This document shows positions 6,123-9,288 of a stretch of 9,288 bases of DNA, one piece after another. Within the stretch, counting starts at the first letter, position 1. Each line of letters starts with the position of its first letter. This stretch comes from an uncultured Pseudomonadaceae bacterium. GTDB taxonomy: Bacteria > Pseudomonadota > Gammaproteobacteria > Pseudomonadales > Pseudomonadaceae. The stretch spans positions 1-9,288 of the forward strand of contig CANRHT010000074.1 in the NCBI GenBank assembly GCA_947630465.1, read 5' to 3'. The translations under genes and the position numbers were made by a program. The notes beneath the pieces are model-generated. The model was not told the origin of the DNA. It did not search any database and was given only the letters and a program-made list of their open reading frames with translations.

Positions 6123-6219
6123 TAATCTGTGTCCATCAATACGCTCTTGGTTGTTTATTGTAATCATTATCTTGTTTGTTTGGGGTATTGAGATGCGTGG
6201 AGCGGCTGTCTATTGTATG

Positions 6220-6238
6220 AATCAATAACTGACTGATT
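6220..6238. promoter_or_regulatory. Short dyad in the araC-type/fadH divergent region
   Basis: AATCA (6220-6224) and TGATT (6234-6238) form a 5-bp inverted repeat with a 9-base gap. It sits about 65 bp upstream of the fadH start, between the two divergent genes. It could bind the neighbouring regulator, but AraC proteins usually use direct repeats, so the assignment is weak. Confidence 0.2.
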
Positions 6239-6260
6239 GCTGCAAACCTATGCGGCTTAG

Positions 6261-8339
<2,079 letters not shown>

Positions 8340-8353
8340 AAGTAATAAAGATA

Positions 8354-8397
8354 CACAAAAAAACGCTGCCAGCCTTAACCTGCAGCGTTTTTTTGTG
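8354..8397. terminator. Strong intrinsic terminator after fadH
   Basis: A perfect 16-bp stem (8354-8369 with 8382-8397) encloses a 12-base loop. The GCTGC/GCAGC core is joined to seven A on the left and seven T on the right, so it can end transcription from either side. It begins 15 bases after the fadH stop codon. The following 195 bases up to the next gene show no clear promoter boxes or ORF that I trust. Confidence 0.93.
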
Positions 8398-8581
8398 CAA
8401 TTTTTTATGTTGAATCTTGGCTGTTGATTAAAGGTGCTTTGAGCAAAACACTGAGAAAACCTTAAATTGCGGGGTGAATCAGGTAAACTTGTGCGCCTTA
8501 ATCCAAAGGGACAATGCCTGTTTAGCAAGACGCTTGCTGGGTAGCGCTTAGGTTGAATCTTTGGGGGAATATCATAACCCT

Positions 8582-8586
8582 AGGAG
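8582..8586 (+). promoter_or_regulatory. Ribosome-binding site of the DsbA-like gene
   Basis: AGGAG lies six bases before ATG 8593. This is a near-ideal Shine-Dalgarno sequence and fixes the start, two codons before the conserved beta-strand leading to CSWC. Confidence 0.7.
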
Positions 8587-8592
8587 CGCGCA

Positions 8593-9231
8593 ATGCCGGT
8601 TACGCAGCTGATTTATATACTCGACCCTATGTGTTCTTGGTGTTGGGGGTTTAATCCAGTGCTGCAGCAGGTGCTGGAACATGCCGACGCCGCTGGCGTT
8701 AAAGTGACACTGCGTGTGGGCGGCTTGCGTACCGGAGCGCAGGCTGTGTTAGATGAGCGCAAGCGTGCCTATATTTTGCAACATTGGCATACAGTGGCAG
8801 AAACAACCGGACAGCCTTTTACCTTTGAGCAAGCCTTACCCCGTGGTTTTTTATACGATACCGAGCCCGCTTGTCGTGCGCTGGTTGTGGCGCGTGAGCT
8901 GGATGACAGCTTGTTGTTTACTTTCCTTCACGCAATGCAGCGTGCTTTTTATCAAGAAGTGCAAGACATAACACAGCCGCGTGTCCTGTGTGAGTTGGCT
9001 GTGCAAGCAGGCTACAATCGCGATGCTTTTTGTCATCTGTTTGATGCTGCTGATACTGTAGCGGCCACTCAAGCTGAGTTTGCTTGGGTCAGCAATTTGG
9101 CCGTCAGCGGTTTCCCCACTTTATTAGCGCAGCACGACCAGCGCTATGCTTTGATTGCCAATGGTTACCAGTCTTTTACGGCCCTTGAGCCTTTGTTAAG
9201 TCGATGGATTTTGAATAATGCCAGTACCTGA
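8593..9231 (+). CDS. DsbA-family thioredoxin-fold protein with CSWC motif (COG3531-like)
   Basis: This 212-residue protein starts directly with the first beta-strand, LIYILDPMCSWCWGF, placing the redox pair at Cys14 and Cys17. It has no signal peptide and should be cytosolic, unlike true DsbA. The inserted helical domain follows (ACRALVVARELD, FLHAMQRAFYQEVQDITQPRVL). The cis-proline loop SGFPTLL, with Pro175, and the C-terminal GYQSFTALEPLL helix complete the thioredoxin fold. The family, predicted disulfide isomerases distantly related to FrnE and SpxH proteins, has no firmly known substrate in pseudomonads. Its last 14 bases overlap the next gene, so translation of the two is probably coupled. 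The CxxC and cis-Pro are intact. Confidence 0.88.
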   Translation: MPVTQLIYILDPMCSWCWGFNPVLQQVLEHADAAGVKVTLRVGGLRTGAQAVLDERKRAYILQHWHTVAETTGQPFTFEQALPRGFLYDTEPACRALVVARELDDSLLFTFLHAMQRAFYQEVQDITQPRVLCELAVQAGYNRDAFCHLFDAADTVAATQAEFAWVSNLAVSGFPTLLAQHDQRYALIANGYQSFTALEPLLSRWILNNAST

Positions 9232-9288
9232 CGCCATCAGTTGGGCGCACATCCGTCGTCTGGCTGTACAGCATAAACGCAGTTTAAT
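9218..9288 (+). CDS. Start of a probable ABC transporter permease/ATPase (3' end outside window)
   Basis: ATG 9218 opens a frame that stays open to the window edge, giving 23 codons: MPVPDAISWAHIRRLAVQHK plus RSL. It overlaps the DsbA-like gene by 14 bases in another frame, with GGA about ten bases upstream. The pattern SWxxIRRLAxxHK resembles, from memory, the N-terminus of Pseudomonas MsbA-type fused permease/ATP-binding ABC exporters, just before their first membrane helix. So few residues are visible that only the presence of a coding start is well supported. The transporter call is tentative. Confidence 0.5.
   Translation, partial: MPVPDAISWAHIRRLAVQHKRSL

Overview
The window reads as a chromosomal, housekeeping-type segment of a gammaproteobacterium of the family Pseudomonadaceae. 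The best evidence is the divergent LysR/ferredoxin-NADP reductase pair, which looks like finR-fpr of Pseudomonas, with an Fpr protein colinear with the 258-residue Pseudomonas FprA as I remember it. A DbpA C-terminus, a DUF3820 protein, a Pseudomonas-type glutaredoxin, and an AraC regulator divergent from FadH fit the same group. The base composition is visibly less GC-rich than in P. aeruginosa, so one of the lower-GC Pseudomonas relatives is likely (inference).

Layout. 1-339: 3' end of dbpA (+). 361-591: small DUF3820 gene (-), convergent with dbpA. 721-1086: membrane-associated-looking glutaredoxin (+). 1087-1519: 433 bp with no credible gene, but with two 115-bp structured inverted-repeat elements facing opposite ways around a central inverted repeat. 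1520-2446: finR-like LysR regulator (-), divergent from fpr (2563-3339, +), with a T-N11-A dyad between them. 3385-3422: bidirectional terminator. 3443-4123: secreted DUF4197 protein (-), 27 bp downstream of nagB (4151-4900, -). 5076-6122: AraC-type regulator (-), divergent from fadH (6303-8339, +). 8354-8397: strong terminator. 8593-9231: DsbA-like CSWC protein (+), overlapping by 14 bp the start of a gene that runs off the window, probably an ABC transporter.

How the genes relate. Several products handle redox chemistry: Fpr (NADPH/ferredoxin), the glutaredoxin, the DsbA-like protein and the flavin/Fe-S enzyme FadH. They sit in separate transcription units and I see no single pathway joining them. 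nagB is present without nagA or a sugar transporter nearby, and its protein has lost residues of the E. coli allosteric site.

The most unusual content is non-coding. The two elements at 1138-1252 and 1361-1475 share length and fold, but their paired positions differ in a compensatory way. All four internal hairpin loops end in GGAT, and two carry an exact match to the RsmA/CsrA consensus. I saw no CRISPR array, complete transposase gene, tRNA or rRNA.
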